Assembly: GCF_000384215.1 (NCBI RefSeq)
Contig: NZ_KB913032.1
Coordinates: 9,261,605-9,325,604 of the forward strand
DNA length: 64,000 nt
DNA from: Amycolatopsis alba DSM 44262
Lineage (GTDB): Bacteria; Actinomycetota; Actinomycetes; Mycobacteriales; Pseudonocardiaceae
Direction of reading: 5' to 3'
Below are positions 49,861-60,926 of this stretch, piece by piece. Within the stretch, counting starts at the first letter, position 1. Each line of letters starts with the position of its first letter. The notes beneath the pieces were generated by a model that had not been told where the DNA came from, ran no database searches, and was given only the letters and a program-made list of their open reading frames with translations. The position numbers and the translations under genes are program-made.

Positions 49861-49876
49861 TCGAACATGCGTTCGA
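49861..49876. promoter_or_regulatory. LexA (SOS) box of the HNH endonuclease gene
   Basis: TCGAACATGCGTTCGA is a perfect palindrome fitting the actinobacterial LexA consensus TCGAACnnnnGTTCGA. It lies 2 bases from the first possible start codon. Confidence 0.88.
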
Positions 49877-49923
49877 GCGCCACGAATGAGACTGACACTC
49901 AGGAAGCCCACGTCCTGGCCGGC

Positions 49924-50579
49924 TAAGTGGTCAGCCCCGAATGTCCTTCGGGGGTTGATCACGCTGCCATGGCAACGGAGAATTCTTCTGGGTGATCGGC
50001 AGTATGCCGGTCGAGCCCGGCCAGCAGATCGTCCAGGTCGGAAGTGGTGAACCTCCACTGGAACGGCTGTGCTGTGGCGTTGTAGCGGTCTTCGAATGCC
50101 CGGAGCCGGTTTCGGACCTCGTCGAGGTCTGTGAAGTCGTTTGGGTGAGACGACCCTGCGCTGGACGATGGAGAAGACCTGTTTCGCACTGGCGTAGGGT
50201 TCGTTGCCCATTACCTGCTCGACCAGTCCCATGAACGGCACGATGCCTGTGCTCTGTTCGCAGCGGCCGAAGACCTCGGCCCGTTGGATGTCGTAGGCGG
50301 CCAGGTAGGCCAGGGTGGGATGGCAGCGACAGCGGGGGTCCTGGACCTGTACGCGCACATCTTCGACGGCACCCCGCTCGGAAAGTGCTGCCAGAAGCAC
50401 GATCGTCGCCCGCCGGCGTGCCTGGTGCGGAGTCTTGTGGCCGTAGGCCATCTTCTTGAGCCAGTGGCGCTCGGCAGCGGTCAGTTCCAAGGGCACGGCG
50501 GAGCACACGGGCCGTCGGCTCGCCAGCGCCGCGGCCTGAGCATCGGGCCCGGTGAACCTTCCAGGTCAGAGCCACATTA
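49924..50579 (-). mobile_element. Degraded IS630-family insertion sequence
   Basis: About 656 bp bounded by TA dinucleotides at 49924 and 50578. The ends form a weak inverted repeat (TAAGTGGTCAGCCCC at the left; TAATGTGGCTCTGACC read inward from the right), in line with IS630 elements, which insert at TA. It is much shorter than an intact element of about 1.1 kb. Boundaries are approximate. Confidence 0.6.
49959..50508 (-). pseudogene. IS630-type transposase remnant
   Basis: The N-terminal helix-turn-helix part (LELTAAERHWLKKMAYGHKTPHQARRRATIVLLAALSERGAVEDV) is followed by a segment with LEVEL of similarity to the middle of IS630 transposases (VFGRCEQSTGIVPFMGLVEQVMGNEPYASAKQVFSIVQ), and then, in another frame, by the C-terminal part (NGSSHPNDFTDL-type region ending LRAFEDRYNATAQPFQWRFTTSDLDDLLAGL). 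The DDE core between is largely deleted and at least one frameshift is present, so it cannot make an active transposase. Confidence 0.75.
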
Positions 50580-50583
50580 CTCG

Positions 50584-51299
50584 TCAGGCGTTGGAGTGAA
50601 CACCGATGCCGCCGGAGACGGTGAGGTTGTCGCCGGTGATGTAGCCGGCGGCGTCCGAGGCGAGGAACGCCACGGCTTCGGCGATGTCGGCGGGAGCGCC
50701 AACGCGGCCGAGCGGGACGTCACGAGTCCAGGAGTCGATCATTTCCTGGGAGACGCCCATCTTGCCGTAGGCAGGGGTGTTGATCATTCCAGGGCTGACG
50801 GCGTTGACGCGGATGCGGCGGGGGGGGCGAGTTCGAGCGCGAGGGACCGCATGAGGGGCAGCAGAGCCCCCTTGGCGGCCGTCATCGCGGCCCCGAGCCC
50901 TTCACCGGCGCCCACGGTGAACACGACCGAGGCGCCCGCGTTGAGGAGCGGGAGCGCCCTTTGCAGGGTGAAGAAGTTGCCCTTGACGTTGATGTCGAAC
51001 AGGGCATCGAAGGCGTCTTCGTCGGTCGACTCGATCGAGCCGGGACGGGAGATGCCCGCGTTGAGGAAGAGCAGGTCGAGGGAGCCGAATTGCCGGCGCG
51101 CCTGGTCCATCGCCTGGTCGATATCCGGCAGGGACCGTGCGTCGGCCCGGACGATCACGACGTCTTCGGGAAGTCCGGCGTTGGCGACATTGCCGACGCC
51201 GGTGACCATGACGCGATAGCCGCGGGAGTGGAGCAGTTCAGCGGTCGCCTTGCCGATGCCGCTGGTTCCACCGGTGATCAAAGCTGCAGGTGCAGACAT
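50584..51299 (-). pseudogene. Short-chain dehydrogenase, frameshifted at a G8 tract
   Basis: The first part (51299 to about 50828) encodes an SDR (ALITGGTSGIGKATAELLHSRGYRVMVTG, NAGISRPGSIES) and the last part (50787-50584) completes it in another frame (MINTPAYGKMGVSQEMIDSWTRDVPLGRVGAPADIAEAVAFLASDAAGYITGDNLTVSGG). The break is at a run of eight G (50820-50827 on the plus strand); adding one base or removing two restores ELAPRRIRVNAVSPGMINTP. The catalytic Tyr position of YxxxK reads Met (MTAAK). It is divergent from a TetR regulator and ends 5 bases from the IS remnant. Sequencing error, phase variation or true decay are all possible. Confidence 0.8.
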
Positions 51300-51403
51300 G
51301 GTGCGTTCCTTTGCGTGTTCCTGGGACGTAAGGGATAAGCGGTTCCGACCCATAGGGCGACGGGGCCGTGCCACGAGGACCACCATTGGTAGCGTACGCC
51401 AGA

Positions 51404-51420
51404 TTGGCAGTCGCTGCCAA
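51404..51420. promoter_or_regulatory. Candidate TetR operator between the SDR and TetR genes
   Basis: TTGGCAGTCGCTGCCAA is a perfect 7+7-base palindrome with a 3-base centre. A related half-site pair (TGGCAGTGCCGA) follows at about 51443. Confidence 0.6.
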
Positions 51421-51466
51421 GTATGATGTGAGTGTCGGTCTGGCAGTGCCGAGCTAATCTGGTGGC

Positions 51467-52075
51467 ATGAAGCAGGAAGCCAAGACAGCGACGGGCGCAC
51501 CGACGACGCTGTGGGACCGGACACGGCAGCTGGCCTCCCAAGAGATCCTCGAGACGGCTCTGCGCCTATTCGCCGAGCAGGGCTACGACGAGACAACCAT
51601 CGCCCAGATCGCCCGAGAGGCCGGCGTCTCCCAGCGCACCCTCTTCCGCTACTTCGGCACCAAGGAGGACCTTCTCGGCGGCGACCAGACCCGGTTCGGG
51701 CAAGTCCTGACGGACACGATCAGCGAACAGCCCGCCGAAGCCGGTGTCTGGGAGGCCCTGCGCGCAGGGGTTGCCGCCGTACTGGCCTTGCATGACAGCC
51801 GCGAACAGGCCCTGGAGAGGTTCCGTCTCGTGCATAACACCGCCTCGCTGCGTGCCGGTTTGCTCGAAAAGCGACTACGGTTCCAAGAGGACCTGCTGCC
51901 ACTCATCGAGTCGCGTATGGACGCTGCTGCCGGCAGGACGGATCCGAGGGTCCGCGCGGTGATCGCGACGGCGTTCGCATGCCTGGATGCCGCATCAATG
52001 ACGTGGGTCGCCAACGACGGCAAGGGCGACATCATGGACCTGTACGACGAGTGCATGGCTGCGGTGCGCGGCTGA
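51467..52075 (+). CDS. TetR-family transcriptional regulator
   Basis: 202 residues. HTH: ILETALRLFAEQGYDETTIAQIAREAGVSQRTLFRYFGTKEDLL at about 27-70, typical TetR. The C-terminal ligand domain (GVAAVLALHDSREQALERFRLVHNTASLRAGLLEKRLRFQEDLLPLIESRM) resembles the AcrR-like group common in actinobacteria. It is divergent from the frameshifted SDR gene, and a palindrome at 51404-51420 sits between them, so it probably repressed that gene. The neighbourhood (IS remnant, broken gene) suggests a recently acquired or decaying patch. Confidence 0.9.
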   Translation: MKQEAKTATGAPTTLWDRTRQLASQEILETALRLFAEQGYDETTIAQIAREAGVSQRTLFRYFGTKEDLLGGDQTRFGQVLTDTISEQPAEAGVWEALRAGVAAVLALHDSREQALERFRLVHNTASLRAGLLEKRLRFQEDLLPLIESRMDAAAGRTDPRVRAVIATAFACLDAASMTWVANDGKGDIMDLYDECMAAVRG

Positions 52076-52284
52076 CCCGCAGCGGCCGACCAGCCCGGAA
52101 GCCGCAGACGGAAATGGGGCACATCCGCTGCCACGGACCAGGTCCACATCCGGATCTCCCGGCTGGCCACCGATGGGCCACGCCGGCGTCATGCGCAAGG
52201 ACACCGGTGGCACGTCTGCTCCGCTACCCGGACTCCGCAAGACGAGTACTCAAGTCAACCCCCGAAGGACTTCCGAAGCCGACA
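52076..52284. other. 209-bp gap between TetR and MarR genes, no gene seen
   Basis: Separates two genes transcribed toward each other. I see no hairpin terminator or reading frame worth naming. Confidence 0.5.
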
Positions 52285-52743
52285 CTAAGCACCCGCATTG
52301 CGGATCAGCCGCTGGAGCACCTTCACTGTCGTCACGTAGTCCGCATCGTCGATACCCTCGTGCAGGGCGGCACGAATCGCAGGGGCGTTGCGTGCGAGGT
52401 CGACGCGAGCCTGCTCCCCCTCCTCGGTGAGCCACAGCCGGTTCCCGGTGCCACGGGTCAGCCAGCCACGCTCCACGAGCACTTCAGCCTCCGCCGCCAG
52501 ATCGTCCTCGGGACGGATGTAGGAGACCATCGCCTCTCGCAGTTCTGCCAAGGTCATCCCCTGGCCGTCGGGCGAGATGTCGTTCGCCGACAGATTGCGC
52601 AGCAGCCAGAACTGGGGCTGGGTGTAGCCCTTTTCGGCCTGTCGGGCACGGGTGTACGCGATGAGCGCCTCGTAGGCGACACCGGTCCAATACGCGGCCG
52701 GTTGCCCGGCCAGCTCACCGTCGGACATCTGCCGAGTCGTCAT
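52285..52743 (-). CDS. MarR-type winged-helix regulator
   Basis: 152 residues from ATG 52743 (MTTRQMSDGELAGQPAAYW). Helical dimer segment (VAYEALIAYTRARQAEKGYTQPQFWLLRNLSA) followed by a winged-helix region (MTLAELREAMVSYIRPEDDLAAEAEVLVERGWLTRGTGNRLWLTEEGEQARVDLARNAP). This is the MarR layout, though divergent from well-known members. Such proteins repress efflux or detoxification genes in response to small phenolic-type ligands. No obvious target lies next to it; the desaturase gene is divergent at a distance of 262 bases. Confidence 0.75.
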   Translation of the reverse strand: MTTRQMSDGELAGQPAAYWTGVAYEALIAYTRARQAEKGYTQPQFWLLRNLSANDISPDGQGMTLAELREAMVSYIRPEDDLAAEAEVLVERGWLTRGTGNRLWLTEEGEQARVDLARNAPAIRAALHEGIDDADYVTTVKVLQRLIRNAGA

Positions 52744-53005
52744 GCCCTGTCTCCTCCGGGTACTTCTGCGCGGAACCCGCACACCGTGCAGACGGTAGAA
52801 CCTCCAGCGCGGTCGAGGGCAAGCTCTGCGCCCACACTCAGCCCTCCTGCCCACCGAGGGCCTTGTCCCATACCCGCTCGAAGCGACGGGAACGCACCCC
52901 AGCGCATCACTCCCCTGTCCCGCCCTCAGGGTAGGGCCAACCCCCGCACCAACCCACCGGCGCACCGCATTCACCCCGCCCCGCCCCCGAACCAGACTCA
53001 CAACG

Positions 53006-54052
53006 GTGACCGCAAACCTCCGCACAGGCAGCGATTTCGCCCGCCTGTCCCGCCGCGTCAGCGAAGCGGGCCTCCTCGACCGCCGCCCCGGCTACTACGT
53101 CTTCCGCATCGGCCTGGTCGCCACCCTCTTCGTCTCCGGCTGGGTCGCCTTCTTCGCGATCGGGGATTCCTGGTGGCAGCTGGGGATCGCCGTCTTCCAG
53201 GCGGTGATGTTCGGCCAGATCGCGTTGCTGTCGCACGATCTCGCGCACCGCCAGGTGTTCCGGACCCGCCGTCCGAGCGAGATCGCCGGCCGGATCGCGG
53301 GCAATCTCGGTGTGGGCATGAGTTACGGGTGGTGGATGGACAAGCACACCCGTCACCACGCGAACCCGAACCACGAGGACCTCGATCCCGACGTCGATCC
53401 GGACATCCTGGTGTGGTCGAAGGAGCAGGCGAGGGCCAGCAAGGGACTCCCGCGATTCATCGGCCGCTATCAGGCGTTCCTGTTCTTCCCGTTGCTCACC
53501 CTCGAAGGCCTGAACCTGCACTTCTCCGGCATTCGCGCGGTTTCCAAGCCGGGCCTCCGGCGACGCGGGCTCGAAGCGGCCTTGCTGCTGGCGCATTTCG
53601 CGTTCTACTTCAGCGCGCTGCTCTCCGTTCTCTCCCCTGGCAAGGCGCTCGTGTTCTTCATCGTCCACAAAGCACTGTGGGGTGTCTACATGGGATCGAT
53701 CTTCGCGCCCAACCACAAGGGCATGCCGATCCTGTCCGGCGACACCGAACTCGACTTCCTCCGCAAGCAGGTGCTCACGTCCCGCAACGTCCGCGGCGGC
53801 AGGTTCGTCGACGTCGCGCTCGGCGGGCTCAACTACCAGATCGAGCACCATTTGTTCCCGAGCATGCCTTCGCCGCATCTTCGCCGCGCCAGGCCCATCG
53901 TCCAAGGATACTGCGCGGAAATCGGCGTCCCGTATCACGAGACGGGGCTGATCGAGTCGTACCGGCTCGCGTTGCGCAGCCTGCACGAAGCGGGTGAGCC
54001 GATCCGACTTTCGGAGGGTTCACCGGCTGGGACTGCCGCCGGACGTCGTTGA
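53006..54052 (+). CDS. Membrane fatty acid desaturase
   Basis: 348 residues, GTG start. Diiron desaturase with the three histidine boxes: HDLAH (77-81), HTRHH (114-118) and QIEHH (278-282). At least four hydrophobic helices alternate with them, as in acyl-CoA/acyl-lipid desaturases such as mycobacterial DesA3. It inserts a double bond into a fatty acyl chain at the membrane, using an electron donor that is not encoded next to it. Its C-terminus ends shortly before a small HTH gene. Function in sterol metabolism is not indicated. Confidence 0.87.
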   Translation: MTANLRTGSDFARLSRRVSEAGLLDRRPGYYVFRIGLVATLFVSGWVAFFAIGDSWWQLGIAVFQAVMFGQIALLSHDLAHRQVFRTRRPSEIAGRIAGNLGVGMSYGWWMDKHTRHHANPNHEDLDPDVDPDILVWSKEQARASKGLPRFIGRYQAFLFFPLLTLEGLNLHFSGIRAVSKPGLRRRGLEAALLLAHFAFYFSALLSVLSPGKALVFFIVHKALWGVYMGSIFAPNHKGMPILSGDTELDFLRKQVLTSRNVRGGRFVDVALGGLNYQIEHHLFPSMPSPHLRRARPIVQGYCAEIGVPYHETGLIESYRLALRSLHEAGEPIRLSEGSPAGTAAGRR

Positions 54053-54083
54053 CACTCCAGATACGGCTTCTTACGTTCAGTGC

Positions 54084-54434
54084 ATGACGCCCTCCAAGAT
54101 CTTCCCCGGCGCCACCCTGCATCCCGAACCGTTCCCGCGGGCCCTGCGCGCGGCGATCACGGCCAGCGGGCTCCCGCTGGACCGGATCCGCCACCGCCTC
54201 GAACTCCGAGGCGTCTCCATCAGTGTGCCGACGCTGAGCCATTGGCAGTCCGGCAGACGCAGACCGGAACGCCCGGAATCCCTCCGGGCGCTCGTCGAAC
54301 TCGAACAGCTGTTGTCCCTGCCGCCGCTGGCGTTGCGTTCCCTGCTCGGCCCGCCCCGGCCACGCGGACGGAAAAGCTCGGTCCCGGCACAACGCCGGGA
54401 CCGAGCCACCACCGAGGGAACCTACCCGACGTAG
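54084..54434 (+). CDS. Small helix-turn-helix protein (XRE-like)
   Basis: 116 residues from ATG 54084. The central part (FPRALRAAITASGLPLDRIRHRLELRGVSISVPTLSHWQSGRRRPERPESLRALVELEQLLSLPPLALRSLLGPP) looks like a Cro/C1-type helix-turn-helix followed by a short helical arm. The C-terminal 25 residues are basic and disordered. Actinomycetes carry such small XRE-like proteins upstream of diverse genes. It converges on the subtilase gene with a 13-base overlap. No target can be named. Confidence 0.6.
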   Translation: MTPSKIFPGATLHPEPFPRALRAAITASGLPLDRIRHRLELRGVSISVPTLSHWQSGRRRPERPESLRALVELEQLLSLPPLALRSLLGPPRPRGRKSSVPAQRRDRATTEGTYPT

Positions 54435-55585
54435 AGCGTGCGGTTCGGGCTGCCGCTACCGGGGTTGGTGACCTTCCCCGGAGTCGAGGCGCTGATCAGC
54501 GCCTGAGCGACCTGCGCCGCCGTGGCGCCGGTGTGCGAAGACAGGTACAGCGCGGCGGCACCGGCGACGTGCGGAGCGGCGAACGAGGTGCCGTCACCGG
54601 TGTAGGTGGCGGTGTCGTTGTCCTTCCAGGCCGAGGTGATCGAGACGCCCGGCGCGAACAGGTCGACGACGGAACCGTAGTTGGAGAAGGAAGCGCGGCG
54701 GTCGGTGCGGTCCGACGCGGCGACCGTCAACGCCTCGGTGACCCTGGCGGGCGAGGTGTTGGCGGCGTTCACGTTGGAATTACCGGCGGCGATCGTCCAG
54801 GTGACCCCCGCCTTGATGGAGTTCCGCACCGCGGTGTCCAGCGCCGTCGACGCGCCACCACCGAGGCTGGCGTTGGCCACGGCGGGCTTCTTGGCGTTCT
54901 TGGTGATCCAGTCGACGCCGGAGATCACGCCCGCGGTCGTACCGCTGCCGTCGGAACCGAGGACCCGCACCGGATACAGCGAAGCACCCTTGGCGACACC
55001 GTATTTCGCGCCGGCGATGGTGGCCGCGACATGCGTGCCGTGGCCATAACCGTCGTCCGCGTTCGTGTCATTGTCGACGAAATCGTAGCCCTGCTTCACC
55101 CGGCCGCCGAAATCGGTGTGCGTGGCGCGGATCCCGGTGTCGAGAACGTACACGTTCACATTCGAAGCGGTCGTCGAGTAAGTGTACTTGTTGTCCAGCG
55201 GAAGGTTCCGCTGATCGATGCGGTCGAGCCCCCAGGAGGGCGGATTCGTCTGCGTCTCCTCGGCGTGCAGCACCTTGTTCTGCTCCACGAAGGCGACAGC
55301 CGGGTCGGCCGCGAGGCGCTTGGCCTGCCGCTCGCCCAGCGCCACCGAGAAACCGCTGATGCCCTGCGCGTACTGCCGTCCGATGGTGCCGCCGAACTTG
55401 CTTGCCAGCGAAGGCTTGTCGGCGGTGGAACCATCCTTGAGCACGACGATGTAGCTGTCGGCGATGGCGCCGTCGGCACCGGCGCCGACGATCGCGCCCT
55501 CGGCGGCCTGCGCCGGCGTCACGCCTGCCAAGACCGTGACGACGGCGGCGGCCAACCCGATTCCGGCCAGTCTGCGAGAATTCAC
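54422..55585 (-). CDS. Secreted subtilisin-like serine protease (family S8)
   Basis: 387 residues, GTG start. Signal peptide 1-28 (basic, hydrophobic, AQAAEG), an I9-type propeptide of about 44-107 (YIVVLKDGST...), and a subtilase domain. The catalytic triad is Asp149 (VLDTGI), His182 (GHGTHVA) and Ser334 (GTSFAAPH), with oxyanion Asn269 (AAGNSN). The two copies of GxGxxN-type blocks match the proteinase-K/thermitase side of the family. Probably an extracellular nutrient protease. It is separate from the hsa operon downstream. Confidence 0.93.
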   Translation of the reverse strand: MNSRRLAGIGLAAAVVTVLAGVTPAQAAEGAIVGAGADGAIADSYIVVLKDGSTADKPSLASKFGGTIGRQYAQGISGFSVALGERQAKRLAADPAVAFVEQNKVLHAEETQTNPPSWGLDRIDQRNLPLDNKYTYSTTASNVNVYVLDTGIRATHTDFGGRVKQGYDFVDNDTNADDGYGHGTHVAATIAGAKYGVAKGASLYPVRVLGSDGSGTTAGVISGVDWITKNAKKPAVANASLGGGASTALDTAVRNSIKAGVTWTIAAGNSNVNAANTSPARVTEALTVAASDRTDRRASFSNYGSVVDLFAPGVSITSAWKDNDTATYTGDGTSFAAPHVAGAAALYLSSHTGATAAQVAQALISASTPGKVTNPGSGSPNRTLYVG

Positions 55586-55684
55586 GTTGCTGTCCCCATT
55601 CCTTGGTGAGCTTCCGCCGAAAACGCTAAGCGGAAGCCACCGGAAAGGACAGCTTTACATTTATCCGTTTATACAGTTATCCGT

Positions 55685-59185
<3,501 letters not shown>

Positions 59186-59228
59186 ATGCGTTCCCTCTCT
59201 CGCCGTACTCCGTGAACCGGATCCAAGA

Positions 59229-60827
59229 CTAGAACACGTTCTCGTTTTTGTCGACCGATCCCCGGTCGAGGGCACTGTGCGCTCCCGCACGCCGCCCGGA
59301 AAACACGCAGTCGGCCAGCGACAGACCGCTCACATAGGACCTAGAACAGATTCCCACCGCGGTCCGGCCCGCCGCGTACAGACCGCGGATCGGGACACCC
59401 GCGCCAGAACGAACCGCGCCGGTCTCCTCGTCCACGACCAGGCCGCCCAGCGTCAGCATCGGGCACGGGTAGCCCAGGTTCGGCTTGATCGAGACGTCGA
59501 TCAGCGAGTACGGCGCCTGATCCAGCGGACGCGCGAATTCCGGGGGTTTGCCCATCGGATCCGCACCCGAGCGCGAGGCTTCGACACTGGCGGCCAGCCC
59601 GGCGGGATCCACCCCGGCCTTGCGCGCGACGTCTTCGAGCGAGCCCGCGACGACGCGTTGCCGCAGCAGGTAGCGCACCTGAAGTCCTTGGAACCATTGA
59701 CTTTGCTTCCGCGCGTCACGGCGCACCTCACCGACGATGGCGTCGTCGACCAGCAGCCAGCCGCGCCCTTCGTGTTCGGTGATCATGCGTTCGCCGACGG
59801 CCGCGCCGTACCGGGATTCGTCGATGATCCGGCCGCCCGTCTTGCTCACGAGCAGGCCGCCGAGGAACGCCGACGGCGGGGTGATGAACCGCCAGGCGGA
59901 GATCCGCCCGAGTTCCGCGGTGGCCCCGCCCGCCTCGACCCCCATCCGGATCCCGGATCCGTCGTCGGCGGAGGTCCCGAGCGCCAGGCCTCCGCGATAC
60001 GCGGGAGCGTGCTCACGCACCATCTCGCGGTTCGCGATGAACCCGCCCGCCGCGAGCACAACCCCGCGCGAGGCGGAAATCCGCAGCTCACGGCCGTAGC
60101 GACGTTCGATGCGCTCCACCCGCCGATGCAGCGACTTCCGCAACGATGGCACGTAGATCCCCGGCTTCGCGGCGTACGCGGCCAGCTTCCGATGCGTCGC
60201 CCGCACACGCGCGGGCGCGTCCCGCAGGGTGGACACGACGACACCGGTCACGCTCCCGTCGGTGTCCACGATCAGATTTCGAGCCGCAGTCTGCGGCAGC
60301 ACCTGGATGCCGCGCCGCCGGACCGCCTCGGCCAGTCGTTTCATCAGCAGCTTGCCGGAGGTCCCCGGACCTTTGACCCGATGCCCGCGCGGCGCGGGCT
60401 TGGCCGCATCACGGAAGCCGCCCGCCGCCTCGCTGCCCGAGTAGTACAGATAGTGCTTGTCGCTCGGATACGACGTCTTATAGGGACAGAGACTGCCCTC
60501 GAAGGGCACGCCGTTGCCCTCCAGCCAGGAGATCATCTCCGTACTCCCCGCGCAGAACCGCCGCAGGGTCTCCTCGGAAACGACGTCGCCGACCTCGAGC
60601 CGCAGGTAGTCGTACATCGCGTCGACACTGTCGTCGACGCCCGCGTCCCGCTGCTGCGCCGACCCGCCGCCGGCGTAGACGACACCTCCACTGACGGCGC
60701 TCGCGCCACCGCCGGAAAACCGCTCCAGGATGAGCACCTTGGCCCCGGCGTCGGCGGCTTCGATCGCCGCACAGGCGCCGGCCGCCCCGAAGCCCACGAT
60801 CACCACATCCGCGACGAGGGAGTCCAT
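59229..60827 (-). CDS. KstD/fumarate-reductase-family flavoprotein (KstD-like, Rv0785-type)
   Basis: 532 residues. FAD site VVIVGFGAAGACAAIEAADAG at 8-28 and GGASAVSGGVVYAGGG; late flavin segment GVPIRGLYAAGRTAVGICSRSYVSGLSLADCVFSGRRAG. It is a relative of 3-ketosteroid dehydrogenases but differs from the true KstD encoded divergently: the sequence is closer to the mycobacterial Rv0785-type oxidoreductase as I recall it. It may act on a related steroid or steroid-acid substrate. The stop codon TAG belongs to the KstR operator of hsaA. Divergent from kstD across two KstR sites. Confidence 0.83.
   Translation of the reverse strand: MDSLVADVVIVGFGAAGACAAIEAADAGAKVLILERFSGGGASAVSGGVVYAGGGSAQQRDAGVDDSVDAMYDYLRLEVGDVVSEETLRRFCAGSTEMISWLEGNGVPFEGSLCPYKTSYPSDKHYLYYSGSEAAGGFRDAAKPAPRGHRVKGPGTSGKLLMKRLAEAVRRRGIQVLPQTAARNLIVDTDGSVTGVVVSTLRDAPARVRATHRKLAAYAAKPGIYVPSLRKSLHRRVERIERRYGRELRISASRGVVLAAGGFIANREMVREHAPAYRGGLALGTSADDGSGIRMGVEAGGATAELGRISAWRFITPPSAFLGGLLVSKTGGRIIDESRYGAAVGERMITEHEGRGWLLVDDAIVGEVRRDARKQSQWFQGLQVRYLLRQRVVAGSLEDVARKAGVDPAGLAASVEASRSGADPMGKPPEFARPLDQAPYSLIDVSIKPNLGYPCPMLTLGGLVVDEETGAVRSGAGVPIRGLYAAGRTAVGICSRSYVSGLSLADCVFSGRRAGAHSALDRGSVDKNENVF
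59230..59243. promoter_or_regulatory. KstR operator of the hsaADCB operon
   Basis: TAGAACACGTTCTC matches TnnAACnnGTTnnA except for the last base. It lies 44 bases before the hsaA start and inside the final codons of the upstream flavoprotein gene. Confidence 0.8.
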
Positions 60828-60843
60828 GACCCCACCCTAGAAC

Positions 60844-60857
60844 TAGAACACGTTCTC
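60844..60857. promoter_or_regulatory. KstR operator of the KstD-like flavoprotein gene
   Basis: TAGAACACGTTCTC, identical to the hsaA site, 16 bases before the minus-strand start at 60827. Confidence 0.78.
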
Positions 60858-60900
60858 GTCTATGGTGACTGGAGCAGCGCAGATGCTGCCACATGCTTCC

Positions 60901-60914
60901 TACAACGTGTTTCA
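60901..60914. promoter_or_regulatory. KstR operator (perfect) of kstD
   Basis: TACAACGTGTTTCA matches the consensus exactly, 12 bases before the kstD start codon. Confidence 0.85.
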
Positions 60915-60926
60915 GGTGAGGGGCGT

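Noticed and set aside
49861..49876. Reading TCGAACATGCGTTCGA as a KstR box
   Set aside because: It lacks the AACnnGTT core spacing; it fits the LexA palindrome with four central bases.
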